The notes under the pieces: model-generated | What the model was told of the DNA's origin: nothing | What the model saw: the letters and a program-made list of their open reading frames with translations, nothing else | The model's database searches: none | Shown: one piece after another, positions 1-10,526 of the stretch | Position numbering within the stretch: position 1 is the stretch's first letter | Layout: every line of letters starts with the position of its first letter | Made by a program: the position numbers and the translations under genes | Origin: Flavobacteriaceae bacterium | GTDB taxonomy: Bacteria > Bacteroidota > Bacteroidia > Flavobacteriales > Flavobacteriaceae | Assembly: GCA_028825365.1 (NCBI GenBank) | Contig: JAPKAF010000009.1 | Coordinates: forward strand, 1-38,499 | Length of the DNA stretch: 38,499 nucleotides | Direction: 5' to 3'

Positions 1-355
1 CTTTTTCTAAATAAATAACACTATTAAAACTTTTAGAAAAATAATAGCTATCAACACCAAAGCCGCCAGTAGAGTCAATCATATTCTCACCTTTAACAAG
101 ACTGGATTTGAATTTTGCAGTTTGTTCTGATGAAGTTTGCTCAATATTAATTTTATTTGGAAAATATATATTTTTTGTATCAAACCAGCTTGGAAGCTTC
201 TTTTTTGACTTAAGTTTTGAGGTGATTTGTTCTGCAATCTCTTTATTAGATACTTCTGAGAAAACTGGTTTTTTTAAGATTAATTGAAATATATCTATAT
301 CTAAATTTTTAGAAACAAACTCTTGTACATCATTATTTAGAATGCTCTTATTCAA
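1..355 (-). CDS. Class I SAM-dependent methyltransferase (THUMP-like), 5' part
   Basis: The first 118 codons are present and the gene runs off the left edge. The frame is open from TTG at 355, and the N-terminus that this start gives (MNKSILNNDVQEFVSKNL) looks like a proper family start; no ATG or GTG lies in frame before the upstream stop at 382-380. Residues about 90-100 (IDSTGGFGVD) form a motif I SAM-binding loop, preceded by a K/P/W-rich segment (KKLPSWF...IYFPNKINIEQTSSE) that I recognise from the Bacteroidota THUMP-like methyltransferases. The family is thought to act on RNA, but the substrate is not known from sequence. It is the last visible gene of the tsaD-rsmE-AI-2E operon, 7 bases after the preceding stop. 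The THUMP-like part lies beyond the window. Family assignment is from recall of similar proteins. Confidence 0.8.
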   Translation of the reverse strand, partial: MNKSILNNDVQEFVSKNLDIDIFQLILKKPVFSEVSNKEIAEQITSKLKSKKKLPSWFDTKNIYFPNKINIEQTSSEQTAKFKSSLVKGENMIDSTGGFGVDSYYFSKSFNSVIYLEK

Positions 356-362
356 TATGCTT

Positions 363-1445
363 TTAATTAAAAAAACTATTCACAACTAAGTTCTTTGAGT
401 ATACAGTCCTTAGGATTACTTTAATGATAGTATAGCATGGAACTGCTAATATTAATCCAGTTACTCCAAAAATATAACCAAACACTAGAATTACTAAAAA
501 TATTTCTAAAGGATGAGATTTTACACTTTTAGAAAATAGAATTGGCTGAATTAAGAAATTATCGATTGCTTGAACTATAACAAAACCGATTACAACATAA
601 ATCGTTTTAGACACTATTATAGATCCAAAATCAATATCTATGTAATTTGTTAGCGTAAGTATAGTAAGAAGAAATCCGCTGATTAAAGGACCTATGTAAG
701 GAATTAGGTTTAGTAGTGCACATAAGAAAGCAATTATAAGAATATTGTTAATACCTACAATTGCTAATAAGATTAAGTATAAAATAAATAAAATTGTAAT
801 TTGAATGATTAAAGCTAAAAAGTACCTAGAAAGCAGATGATTAATCTGGCTAATTGATTTATTTACGTTTGACTTCATTGCCTTAGGAATAAGTAGCTTT
901 ATCTTGTTTATAATAATCTCTGAATCTTTTAAAAAGAAAAAGGTTATAAAAATGATTGTAAATATTCCTATACTGAAACTTCCTAAACTAGCTATTATAC
1001 TATTTAATAAATCAGTTATATAACTGAGGTCTATCTGATTAAATAGTTTAGAGTTTACAATAGAATTAATGAAATTAGAATCGTTAGTGAAATAGAGGTC
1101 GCTATATTTTTCGATAATATTATTTACAGAGCTTTGAAGCTCTGTAGAATTTAATAGAGAAAGATTTCTAGCTTGCTCAACTAATAAAGGAATAAAAGAT
1201 TTTATTAGTAAACCTATTATTAGTATTAAACCAGACATAGATGTTATTGCAGCTATAGAGTTGTTGAATTTTAACCTTGTCTTTAAAAACAACAACAAAG
1301 GGCTCAAAATAATAGTTATAACTAGAGATATAGATAAGTATATTAAAATTGGTCTTATCAAGTAGAAAAAATATATAATGAGTGAAAAAATTATTATTTT
1401 TTTTAACGCATTTAATATCCCATTTGTAATAATTTTTGAAACCAT
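363..1445 (-). CDS. AI-2E family transporter (PerM/YdiK-like membrane protein)
   Basis: A 360-residue polytopic membrane protein. Hydrophobic segments lie at roughly residues 15-55, 60-85, 150-175 and in a block from about 205 to 350, the usual AI-2E exporter layout with a soluble stretch between TM3 and TM4 (about residues 88-145). The family signature is visible in the glycine/proline-rich part (LLNLIPYIGPLISG) and near the C-terminus (FGVTGLILAVP). Members have been linked to autoinducer-2 export, Na+/H+ antiport or simply called permeases, so the transported compound cannot be named here. It lies 14 bases after rsmE and 7 bases before the methyltransferase, so it is almost certainly in the tsaD operon. 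Length and motifs are normal. Confidence 0.9.
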   Translation of the reverse strand: MVSKIITNGILNALKKIIIFSLIIYFFYLIRPILIYLSISLVITIILSPLLLFLKTRLKFNNSIAAITSMSGLILIIGLLIKSFIPLLVEQARNLSLLNSTELQSSVNNIIEKYSDLYFTNDSNFINSIVNSKLFNQIDLSYITDLLNSIIASLGSFSIGIFTIIFITFFFLKDSEIIINKIKLLIPKAMKSNVNKSISQINHLLSRYFLALIIQITILFILYLILLAIVGINNILIIAFLCALLNLIPYIGPLISGFLLTILTLTNYIDIDFGSIIVSKTIYVVIGFVIVQAIDNFLIQPILFSKSVKSHPLEIFLVILVFGYIFGVTGLILAVPCYTIIKVILRTVYSKNLVVNSFFN

Positions 1446-1459
1446 ATTATGTAAATATA

Positions 1460-2170
1460 TTAAATCTCTGTGTTAAATTCAGATAGAATCTGTGTAGCTA
1501 CTAATGCAGCAGTCTCAGTTCTTAATCTATTGTTACCTAATGTGACAGCAATAAACCCTTTTTCTTCTGCATTTTGAATCTCTTTTTGAGTAAAGCCTCC
1601 TTCAGGTCCAATTAATACAGTCGTGCTGTTAGAGTTAAGCTTATAACTACTTAAGTGTTGTTTATTAACTTCTTTACAATGTGCGATAAATTTATTGTCA
1701 GATTTACAATCATTTATAAATGAATCAAAAGTTACTAATTCTTGTATGTAAGGCTTATAATACTGTAAAGATTGTTTCATAGCACTTACTGCAATTTTAT
1801 TTAATCTATCTAACTTAATAGTTTTTCTTTCACTTTTTTCACATAAAACAGTACTTATACTATCTATCCCAATTTCTGTAGCTTTTTCTACAAACCATTC
1901 GGTTCGATCATTCATTTTAGTAGGTGCTATAGCTATATTTATTTTAAATTTAGATTGAATGTAAGTTTCGCTTTTAACTATTAATAACTCGGTATTACTT
2001 TTGTTAATTAAGTTTATTTTGGTCTCAACTAACAAACCTTTACCATTAGTTATAAAAATTATATCACCAACCTTTTTTCTCATAACTTTAGTTAGGTGCT
2101 TAGTTTCTTCTTTTAGTAAAACAACTTTAGAATCTGTTTCTGAAATATCCTGGTTATAAAATAGCCTCAT
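1460..2170 (-). CDS. rsmE: 16S rRNA (uracil(1498)-N3)-methyltransferase RsmE
   Basis: A SPOUT-class methyltransferase that makes m3U1498 in 16S rRNA of the 30S subunit using SAM. The 236 residues match the family length. The N-terminal PUA-like part covers about residues 1-70. The SPOUT knot motifs are clear: IGPEGGFTQKEI at about 187-198 and LGNNRLRTETA at 211-221, the SAM-binding trefoil loops. A conserved K-x-x-EW-x-x-EKATE segment lies at about 85-99. Its start is ATG at 2170, 2 bases after the tsaD stop, so the two are probably translated as a coupled pair. Nothing unusual. Confidence 0.95.
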   Translation of the reverse strand: MRLFYNQDISETDSKVVLLKEETKHLTKVMRKKVGDIIFITNGKGLLVETKINLINKSNTELLIVKSETYIQSKFKINIAIAPTKMNDRTEWFVEKATEIGIDSISTVLCEKSERKTIKLDRLNKIAVSAMKQSLQYYKPYIQELVTFDSFINDCKSDNKFIAHCKEVNKQHLSSYKLNSNSTTVLIGPEGGFTQKEIQNAEEKGFIAVTLGNNRLRTETAALVATQILSEFNTEI

Positions 2171-2172
2171 AA

Positions 2173-3195
2173 TTAAATTTTTAATCTGGGATTTGTAGAT
2201 GTTTCATAATCAGAAAAAATATTGTTTTCAAACTTAAGCTGACCAGTCATAGCTATCATTGCAGCGTTATCAGTAGTATATGATAATTTAGGTATATGCA
2301 CCTTCCAATTATGTTTTTCACTATTAACTTTAAGCATTTTTCTGATTTCTGAATTAGCAGATACACCGCCACAAATAACAATTGTATTGATTCCAGTTTC
2401 CTTTGATGCTTTTATTAATTTGTCCATTAATATATCAACTATAACATGTTGTAATGAAGCGCATATATCATATAAATTATCCTTAACAAAATCTTCATTT
2501 ATCCTGACTTGTTTATTAATAAAATTTAAGAAATTAGTTTTAAGTCCTGAGAAACTAAAATTCAATCCACTGACTTTTGGTTTAGTGAATTTAAATTTAT
2601 TAGGGTCTCCTTTTTTTGAGAGCTTATCAATTTCTGGTCCAGCAGGATATTTTAGTCCAATTACTTTACCAGATTTATCAAAAGCCTCTCCAGCAGCATC
2701 ATCTAATGTTTTGCCTAATTCATGCATCTCAAAGTAACTATTCACCTTAACTATTTGGGTATGTCCACCAGAAATAGTTAGAGCTAGAAACGGAAAACTG
2801 GGGTTGCTATTTTCTGGATCTTCAATAAAATGTGCTAATATATGTGCCTTCATATGGTTAACAGAAATTAAAGGTATTTTTAGAGCTAGAGACATTGATT
2901 TTGCAAAGGAAGTACCGACCATCAATGATCCAATTAAACCAGGTCCATTTGTAAAAGCAATTGCAGATAGATTAGATGTGTTTATTTTTGCTTTTTCCAG
3001 TGCTTTTTTTACAACAGGAAGTATTAATTTTTGATGCTCTCTAGATGCCAGTTCAGGAACTACACCTCCATATAATTCATGTATAGATTGACTAGCTACA
3101 ATATCACTTAATATAACTGAATTAGAAATTACAGCAGCAGCAGTATCATCACAGGAGGACTCTATGCCAAGTATATAAGTTTTTTTTGTTTTCAT
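2173..3195 (-). CDS. tsaD: tRNA N6-threonylcarbamoyladenosine transferase TsaD
   Basis: Transfers the threonylcarbamoyl group to A37 of ANN-decoding tRNAs (t6A), working with TsaB, TsaE and TsaC/Sua5, none of which is in the window. It is 340 residues, the usual length. Visible features are the N-terminal ASKHA-type motif (GIESSCDDTAAAV at 10-22), the metal-binding pair H114 and H118 in NHMKAH, the SGGHTQ loop, and the C-terminal GGVSANSEIR and TDNAAM segments. It is the first gene of the minus-strand operon and is divergent from tamB; this divergent tsaD/tamB arrangement is, from recall, common in Flavobacteriia. No clear TAnnTTTG promoter was seen on its side of the gap. Confidence 0.96.
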   Translation of the reverse strand: MKTKKTYILGIESSCDDTAAAVISNSVILSDIVASQSIHELYGGVVPELASREHQKLILPVVKKALEKAKINTSNLSAIAFTNGPGLIGSLMVGTSFAKSMSLALKIPLISVNHMKAHILAHFIEDPENSNPSFPFLALTISGGHTQIVKVNSYFEMHELGKTLDDAAGEAFDKSGKVIGLKYPAGPEIDKLSKKGDPNKFKFTKPKVSGLNFSFSGLKTNFLNFINKQVRINEDFVKDNLYDICASLQHVIVDILMDKLIKASKETGINTIVICGGVSANSEIRKMLKVNSEKHNWKVHIPKLSYTTDNAAMIAMTGQLKFENNIFSDYETSTNPRLKI

Positions 3196-3243
3196 TTTAA
3201 ATAATAAAATTAAATTTTTATTAAAACTTTCCAGTTATTATTA

Positions 3244-3251
3244 TAGTTTTG
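3244..3251 (+). promoter_or_regulatory. Candidate Bacteroidota -7 promoter element for tamB
   Basis: TAGTTTTG matches the Bacteroidota -7 consensus TAnnTTTG exactly. No TTG-type -33 box is present at the expected 19-base spacing, which lowers confidence. If used, transcription would start near 3257, so the tamB start codon must lie downstream of that. Confidence 0.4.
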
Positions 3252-3324
3252 ATATCTATTAAACAAATTTAATCTTATTATCAAGAAATCTAATATATTT
3301 TCTTTTAAAAGTATCCTATTCTAT

Positions 3325-6300
3325 TTGGTATTAATAACAATTGCTGTTTTTCTACTTAATAGAGAAAAGATTGAAAAAAGACTTTTAAAAAATATTTCTT
3401 TTAAAATCTCAAATTTACTTAAAACTACAGTTCAGATTTCCGATGTTGATTTTAAGTATAATGGAGATTTAGTGATTAATAACTTCAATATTTTTGATCA
3501 TAAAAATGATACTCTTATTTACATAGATAAGATAACCACATCAATATTAACACCAACTAACATATTAACATCAAATACTAAACTGAGTTCATTAGGCTTA
3601 TCTAATGGGATAATTAAAATAATTAAACATCCTGGAGATTCTTTAACAAATTTTGAGATTTTTATAAATAAAGTTAAACAAGACAATAACACAGAAAATA
3701 AAAATTTTAGTTTAGAATTAAAGAATTTAAGTTTAAATGATTTTCGGGTTGACTTAGTTAATAAATCTAATTTAACTAATCAACTAAATGATTTCAATCT
3801 TACCGTCTATGATTTAAAATATTTAAAATCACAAATATCTTTATCTATTGATAATGCTAGCTACATAGATTTATATGGTTTAAGACTAGATGATTTTTAT
3901 TCTAAAGTTACTTACTCTCAGTCTGGATTTAATATGACTGATTTTATAATTAATTCTACTAATTCAAAATTAAAAGGAAGTCTAAGCATTTCTGACATAA
4001 ACAAAATGGGTTATGCAGATTCTAATATAGAGATGAACTTATTAGATTCTAAAATTTCAACTAATGAAATCAACCTTTATTACAATTCTTTAATAAGTGA
4101 TGAACTAATTGAGTTTAGTACCTCTTTGTATGGTTCATTTAATAATACTCTTAATGGGAGATTAGATTTTCAGTACGGAGATAAAACAAAAGCTAAGATT
4201 AATTTCTCAATAGAAGATTTATTTGGTAAAATTAAAGTTTATACTGTTTTAGAAGACTTTTATACTAATTATGATGATTTAAAAACTTTGCCAGTTTTAA
4301 AAAATTATCAAATTCCTGATTTTTTAATTTCAACAGAGTTTATTTCTATTAACGGAGTATGTGATTATGAAAATGGATTAATAAGCAACAAGTATGTTGT
4401 TGATACAGACTTTGGGGAATTAATACTGGATATTAATTTAATTGATTTTCTTATAAAACCAAAAGAATCCAAATTTTATGGAACTGTTAAATTTAATGAG
4501 TTTTTATTTAAAGACTTTAATCTATTTAGTTCTACAATTAGAACTTCTGCTAACTTTATATTGGATGGTTCAATATATCCTGGACAGCCTCTTAATACAT
4601 CTGTTAGCGGGGTTGTGAGTGATTTAAGTATTGGGGACTCAGTCTTTAATAATATTCTAATTAACGGAAGGACAAATAATGATAGATTCACTGGAAATAT
4701 ATCATCAAGTAATAAAAAGTTAAATTTTGATTTTAATGGATTTATTGATTACTCAAAAGAAATAAAAAGTGCAAATTTTAATCTTGATTTAGACAATTTA
4801 CAAATTGATATTGATAAAAGTTTTAATGCAGGCTTAATTATAAACTTAAAGGGTACAAATATTAAAGATCTAACAGGAAGTATTCTTTTTTCTGATTCTA
4901 ATTATACAAATAATGAAAAGACCTATTCTTTTAAGCAACTTAAAGTGTCAAGTTTTCTTGAGAACAATGAAAGAGTAACAAGGTTTAATTCCCCCTCAGT
5001 TATAAATGGGTTTGTAAAAGGAGATTTAGATATTAAAAAGTTAAAGCTCGATTTAGAAGAATCTATCAAATACAATATATACGAAAAGGATTTTTCAACT
5101 CTCAGTAGCTCTAGTGTTAGTACAACTTTTGAATTTAATATATATAGTGACTTAGTAAGTGTTTTTTTTCCCTATTTAAGTTTTGATAATAATACTATAA
5201 TTAAAGGTTTAATTGATGATGATCCAAGTAACTTTAAACTGGAAGTTACTTCTCCAAGAATACAGTTTAATAATTTTGCAGCAAATAGCTTATCCCTATC
5301 GTTAGACAATTCTAAAAGTATAAATAATTTTATGCTACAAACACAGAATATTTCTTTTAATGGTATCGATAGTCTTAACTACATTAGTTTAAATAAATCA
5401 ACTATTAATGATTCTTCAATAGTAGAGTTAGATATGGAATTCTTTAATAAAGCTAATAATTCTATTCATACAGAGATTAATTACTATCTAAATAACGATA
5501 ATCTCTATTTTGATTTAAATAATTCTAAAGTAATATACAATGAGAAAGATTGGAATCTGACAATGGGTAGTGTAAGCTATTATGATATTAATAATCAGAT
5601 CTTAAATATTAGTAATTTAAAACTTCTCAACAATAAAAATAAAATTATTGTTAATACAAATTATGAAAAAAATTATTTTAGTTATTTGAGTCTTTATTTT
5701 GAAAACCTTTCTCTTGACAACTTTCCTGTAAAAAACAAGGAGCTTAAGCTGTCTGGTATTTTAAATGGTAAGTTTATTTATGATATTAATTCTTCTAATG
5801 AATCTAAATTAAAAGTAGATGATCTAGCCTTAAATGAATATAATTTCGGTTTATTAGAAACTGTGATTAATTACGATAATAAATTAAGTACTTTTAATTT
5901 TGAAGCTCATTTAAGTAAAGATTCCTTAGAAACTCTCTACAGTAAGGGTGATTTAATCCTTAGTGATACTATTAATAAAGCTGATTTAGTAATTAATCTT
6001 AATAAGTTACCAATTAATGCTTTAAATATAATAGGCAAAAACAATATTGATAATATCAAAGGTAATGCAACTGGATATTTGAAAATTAAAAATCTTTTTG
6101 GTAATCCTGATTTTACAGGAAATTTATTGTTTAATAATTCTGGGTTACGTATACCATATACAAAAGTTGGTTACTTATTTGCAGCTAACAGTTCTGTTGT
6201 CTTAGAAGATAATAAGTTTGTATTTAATAATATAGATTTTGAAGATTCTAAATTCGTGAGTAAGGGTAAGTTAAATGGTGTTATTTCTCACAACAGTTTT

Positions 6301-7548
6301 TCTAGTTGGTTATTAGACTTAGAAATTGAATCGGAAAGGTTGTTAATATTAGATACTAAAGATATTAATAACCCTGTTTACTATGGTACTGCTTTTGTTT
6401 CAGGAGGTATTAAAATTAATGGTCCGGGAGATAGACTATTGTTTGATGCTGATATTTCTAGTGAGAAAGGAACTGTTTTTAATATTCCATTAAATGAATC
6501 TAAAAATTTTACAGAAAACATTTCTTATATAAAATTTGCTGATAATAGTGCTAACACTTTTGATATAAAAAAATACAAATTAGATAACATTAAGGGGGTT
6601 GAATTGAATTTTAATTTAAATCTTAATAAAAATGCAGAAATAGAAATTTTAATTGATCGATCTTCTGGTAGTACCATAAAAGGTTTTGGAAATGGTAACT
6701 TAATTATGGAAATAAACAATAAAGGAAAGTTTAATATGTTTGGAGATTTTATTGTTGATAATGGCAAGTATAACTTTGTCTATGCTGGCATCTTGAAAAA
6801 AGAATTTGAACTAAACAAAGGTGGGAGTTTAACATGGGCAGGGGACCCCCTAAAAGCATTAATTAATTTACAAACATCATATACCAAAATTGAAGCTAAC
6901 CCATCAATTTTATTAGATAACCCTATCAATTTGAGTATTCCTGTTAGTGTTAATGTTAACTTAACTGGTGAGTTATTAAATCCAACCCCAGAATTTAAAT
7001 TAGAGTTTCCAAATGTTGACTCTTCAATAAATAATGAACTCCAATATAGACTAAATGATAAGGAGAGTAATCAATTTCAAGCCTTATCCTTACTAGCGAC
7101 AGGCTCTTTTCAAAATGACATAAACTTCGATGAACAAGCCTTGTTTGGAAATTTAGCAGAGAGTGCTGCCTCAATAATTAATAATATTTTATTTGATGAG
7201 AATGATAAATTAAAATTTGGCTTAGATTATCAAATAGGGGAAAGTACACCAGACTATAAATCGGATGATAAATTTGGAGTAACCTTGACAACTAGACTGA
7301 GTGAGAATATACTAATCAATGGTAAGTTGGGAGTGCCAATTGGTGGGGTTACTGAATCTGTTATTGCTGGAGATTTTGAAATCGAACTTAAGTTAAATTC
7401 AGATCGAACTCTAACAATGAAAATATTTAACCGTGAAAATACAATTAGAAACTTTGGTGAACAAATAGGATATACTCAAGGGGTTGGAGTTTCCTATAAA
7501 GTTGAGTTTAATAATTTTAAAAAATTAATAAAAAAAATATTCAAATAA
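3325..7548 (+). CDS. tamB: TamB-type translocation/assembly module (DUF490), start uncertain
   Basis: A large AsmA/TamB-like bridge protein, expected to be anchored in the inner membrane and to span the periplasm, helping outer-membrane assembly or lipid transfer with a TamA/BamA partner. The protein has at least 1407 residues: a short N-terminal hydrophobic segment, then about 1000 residues of repetitive beta-rich sequence dominated by N/S/D/K, and a conserved C-terminal DUF490-like block from about residue 1050 (for example KGFGNGNLIMEINNKGKFNMFGDF and the final LRL/GVSYKVEFNNF region). The TTG at 3325 is the first conventional start, but it cuts the membrane helix in half (MVLITIAVFLLNREK). 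The frame stays open back to 3253 and would add IKKSNIFSFKSILFYL, completing a normal anchor, yet the added stretch contains only ATT/ATC/ATA codons as possible starts. Function is confident; the start is not. Confidence 0.9.
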   Translation: MVLITIAVFLLNREKIEKRLLKNISFKISNLLKTTVQISDVDFKYNGDLVINNFNIFDHKNDTLIYIDKITTSILTPTNILTSNTKLSSLGLSNGIIKIIKHPGDSLTNFEIFINKVKQDNNTENKNFSLELKNLSLNDFRVDLVNKSNLTNQLNDFNLTVYDLKYLKSQISLSIDNASYIDLYGLRLDDFYSKVTYSQSGFNMTDFIINSTNSKLKGSLSISDINKMGYADSNIEMNLLDSKISTNEINLYYNSLISDELIEFSTSLYGSFNNTLNGRLDFQYGDKTKAKINFSIEDLFGKIKVYTVLEDFYTNYDDLKTLPVLKNYQIPDFLISTEFISINGVCDYENGLISNKYVVDTDFGELILDINLIDFLIKPKESKFYGTVKFNEFLFKDFNLFSSTIRTSANFILDGSIYPGQPLNTSVSGVVSDLSIGDSVFNNILINGRTNNDRFTGNISSSNKKLNFDFNGFIDYSKEIKSANFNLDLDNLQIDIDKSFNAGLIINLKGTNIKDLTGSILFSDSNYTNNEKTYSFKQLKVSSFLENNERVTRFNSPSVINGFVKGDLDIKKLKLDLEESIKYNIYEKDFSTLSSSSVSTTFEFNIYSDLVSVFFPYLSFDNNTIIKGLIDDDPSNFKLEVTSPRIQFNNFAANSLSLSLDNSKSINNFMLQTQNISFNGIDSLNYISLNKSTINDSSIVELDMEFFNKANNSIHTEINYYLNNDNLYFDLNNSKVIYNEKDWNLTMGSVSYYDINNQILNISNLKLLNNKNKIIVNTNYEKNYFSYLSLYFENLSLDNFPVKNKELKLSGILNGKFIYDINSSNESKLKVDDLALNEYNFGLLETVINYDNKLSTFNFEAHLSKDSLETLYSKGDLILSDTINKADLVINLNKLPINALNIIGKNNIDNIKGNATGYLKIKNLFGNPDFTGNLLFNNSGLRIPYTKVGYLFAANSSVVLEDNKFVFNNIDFEDSKFVSKGKLNGVISHNSFSSWLLDLEIESERLLILDTKDINNPVYYGTAFVSGGIKINGPGDRLLFDADISSEKGTVFNIPLNESKNFTENISYIKFADNSANTFDIKKYKLDNIKGVELNFNLNLNKNAEIEILIDRSSGSTIKGFGNGNLIMEINNKGKFNMFGDFIVDNGKYNFVYAGILKKEFELNKGGSLTWAGDPLKALINLQTSYTKIEANPSILLDNPINLSIPVSVNVNLTGELLNPTPEFKLEFPNVDSSINNELQYRLNDKESNQFQALSLLATGSFQNDINFDEQALFGNLAESAASIINNILFDENDKLKFGLDYQIGESTPDYKSDDKFGVTLTTRLSENILINGKLGVPIGGVTESVIAGDFEIELKLNSDRTLTMKIFNRENTIRNFGEQIGYTQGVGVSYKVEFNNFKKLIKKIFK

Positions 7549-7552
7549 TTTC

Positions 7553-7580
7553 AACTCAATCGTTGTAGATGAGTTTTATT
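7553..7580 (+). terminator. Candidate hairpin terminator after tamB
   Basis: Just after the tamB stop, AACTC pairs with GAGTT and, past one bulged A, ATC pairs with GAT around a six-base loop; TTTTATTT follows. The hairpin is short and not GC-rich, so this is a modest call. Confidence 0.35.
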
Positions 7581-7670
7581 TATAATTCGCCCCATTTATT
7601 ATACTATTTGACATCTTTATTTCTTTATTTTTATGAATTGTTTATGTAATTTTACAAATTAATCGTTTAT

Positions 7671-8645
7671 ATGAAAAAAATCGCTTTTTTAACATCAGGT
7701 GGGGATGCCCCCGGAATGAATGCGGCCATTAGAGCTGTAGTTCGAGCTTGTGCTTATAATAATATTATTCCAGTTGGTGTATATAGGGGATTTGATGGAC
7801 TTATTAGTGGTGATTTTATTGAAATGAACGCTAGAAGTGTAAAAGGAATTATAAATAAAGGAGGGACTATATTAAAAACAGCTAGATCTGAGGAGTTTAA
7901 AACTAAGACAGGTCGTAAAAAAGCTTATCAAAATATTTTAAAAAACAACATTGATGGTTTAATTGTCATCGGTGGTGATGGTACATTTACAGGTGGACTA
8001 ATATTTTGCAATGAATTCAAAGTGCCAGTTATTGGTATACCTGTAACTATAGATAATGATATTTATGGAACTAGTCATACCATCGGTTATGACACTGCGC
8101 TTAATACTGTAGTAGAAGTAATTGATAAGATTAGAGATACTGCCAGCTCACATAATAGACTGTTTTTTATTGAGGTAATGGGAAGAGACGCTGGTCATAT
8201 AGCTCTAAATACAGGCATTGGAGCAGGAGCAGAGGAGATCCTTATTCCAGAGGCTAACCTTGGTCTAGACAGATTAGTTGAATCTTTAAAAAGAAGTAAA
8301 GCAACTGGAAAATCATCAAGTATAGTAGTGGTTGCTGAAGGAGATACTATCGGTAAGAGCGTTTTTGAACTAAAAGATTATGTTGATAAACATTTGCCAG
8401 GGTACGATGCTAGGGTTTCTGTTTTAGGACACTTACAGCGAGGTGGTTCACCATCTTGTTTTGATAGGGTTTTAGCTAGTAGAATGGGAGTAAAAGCTGT
8501 TGATAGTCTATTAGAAAACAAATACAATTTAATGGTGGGTCTTAAGGCCGGATTAATAGAATTAACTCCTTTAGAGAAAGCAATAAAAGGAAATACAGAA
8601 ATTAATAAAGAACTTTTGAGAATTTCAGATATAATGTCAATTTAA
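7671..8645 (+). CDS. pfkA: ATP-dependent 6-phosphofructokinase
   Basis: Phosphorylates fructose 6-phosphate to fructose 1,6-bisphosphate in glycolysis. The 324 residues match the short bacterial ATP-PFK. Visible sites are the ATP-binding GGDAPGMNAA at 10-19, GGDGT at 101-105 (the ATP-type form with Gly after GGD), the catalytic TIDND at 126-130 with base D128, the MGRDAGH substrate loop at about 170, and a C-terminal HLQRGGSPS...DR segment at about 257-270. The start ATG at 7671 directly precedes the lysine-rich MKKIAFLTSGG family N-terminus. It is followed 15 bases later by gap, giving a glycolytic pair that probably shares a transcript. The 122-base leader holds the tamB terminator candidate and no convincing promoter match. 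Confidence 0.97.
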   Translation: MKKIAFLTSGGDAPGMNAAIRAVVRACAYNNIIPVGVYRGFDGLISGDFIEMNARSVKGIINKGGTILKTARSEEFKTKTGRKKAYQNILKNNIDGLIVIGGDGTFTGGLIFCNEFKVPVIGIPVTIDNDIYGTSHTIGYDTALNTVVEVIDKIRDTASSHNRLFFIEVMGRDAGHIALNTGIGAGAEEILIPEANLGLDRLVESLKRSKATGKSSSIVVVAEGDTIGKSVFELKDYVDKHLPGYDARVSVLGHLQRGGSPSCFDRVLASRMGVKAVDSLLENKYNLMVGLKAGLIELTPLEKAIKGNTEINKELLRISDIMSI

Positions 8646-8651
8646 AAATAA

Positions 8652-9659
<1,008 letters not shown>

Positions 9660-9668
9660 TAAAAATTT

Positions 9669-10526
9669 ATGATTTTAATTGTTGATAGTGGCTCTACCAA
9701 AACTGATTGGATTGCTATAAATGATAAAGGTGAAATATTATTTCAAACTCAAACTTTAGGGCTAAATCCTCAAGTACTTACTAACTATATTATTGAGGAA
9801 AGAATAGTAAATAATTTTGATTTATATCAAAACAGAAACTCTGTTACTAAATTGTATTTTTACGGAGCTGGATGTGGAACTGAACCACCAAGAGTAATGA
9901 TAAAGGGTGTTTTTCAAGAGATCTTTAAGTCTGCAGAAGTGTTAGTAAAAGAGGACACTTTCGCAGCTGTTTACGCTACTGCTGAAATTAACAAGGAATC
10001 TATTGTATGCATATTAGGTACAGGTTCAAATTGTAGTTACTTTGACGGAGTTAATGTAGTTCAAAAAATCACATCTTTAGGATATATACTTATGGATGAT
10101 GGTAGTGGTAATTATTTTGGAAGACAACTTTTAAGAGATTATTATTTTAATAGGATTCCTGAGTCAACTGCAAAAAAGTTTGAGAAAAACTTTGATTTAA
10201 ATGCCGAGACTATCAAGGATCATTTATATAAAAAGCCTAATCCAAATACTTACCTAGCTAAATTCGCAAGATTCCTTATTGAAAACAAGGAAAACAATTA
10301 TGCTCAAAAAGTTATAGAAAAGGGAATGAATCAATTTATTAAACTACAAATATTACAATTCCCAAATGCCAAGGAATTACCAATTCATTTCACTGGATCC
10401 ATTTCTTATTACTTACAAGAAGAATTAACAAAGGCACTAAAGAAGCATGGGTTAAAAGCTGGTAATATAATCAGAAGACCTATAGATGGTCTATTAAAAT
10501 ACCATATTAAACTTCTTAATAAATAA
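9669..10526 (+). CDS. BadF/BadG/BcrA/BcrD ATPase family, N-acetylglucosamine-kinase-like
   Basis: An ASKHA-fold ATPase of 285 residues. The first phosphate loop is DSGSTKTDW at 6-14, the second is LGTGSNC at about 115-121, followed by a MDDGSGNYFGR loop with the conserved G-S-G-x-x-x-G. This is the eukaryote-NAGK-like subset of the BadF/BadG family, which in Bacteroidota is usually annotated as N-acetylglucosamine kinase. The cysteine ligands for an Fe-S cluster found in true dehydratase activators are not apparent, which argues for a sugar kinase. Its position after pfkA and gap fits sugar metabolism, and the window also encodes a GlcNAc-releasing enzyme. Its 3' end overlaps the convergent ridA gene by 11 bases. 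Substrate is inferred, not shown. Confidence 0.85.
   Translation: MILIVDSGSTKTDWIAINDKGEILFQTQTLGLNPQVLTNYIIEERIVNNFDLYQNRNSVTKLYFYGAGCGTEPPRVMIKGVFQEIFKSAEVLVKEDTFAAVYATAEINKESIVCILGTGSNCSYFDGVNVVQKITSLGYILMDDGSGNYFGRQLLRDYYFNRIPESTAKKFEKNFDLNAETIKDHLYKKPNPNTYLAKFARFLIENKENNYAQKVIEKGMNQFIKLQILQFPNAKELPIHFTGSISYYLQEELTKALKKHGLKAGNIIRRPIDGLLKYHIKLLNK

Noticed and set aside
2387-2737. 116-codon open frame on the plus strand inside tsaD
   Set aside because: Antisense to a clearly conserved gene; no start context, no family resemblance.
7608-7640. TTGACA near the pfkA start as a sigma-70-like -35 box
   Set aside because: No matching -10 or TAnnTTTG box at the right distance; chance in AT-rich DNA.
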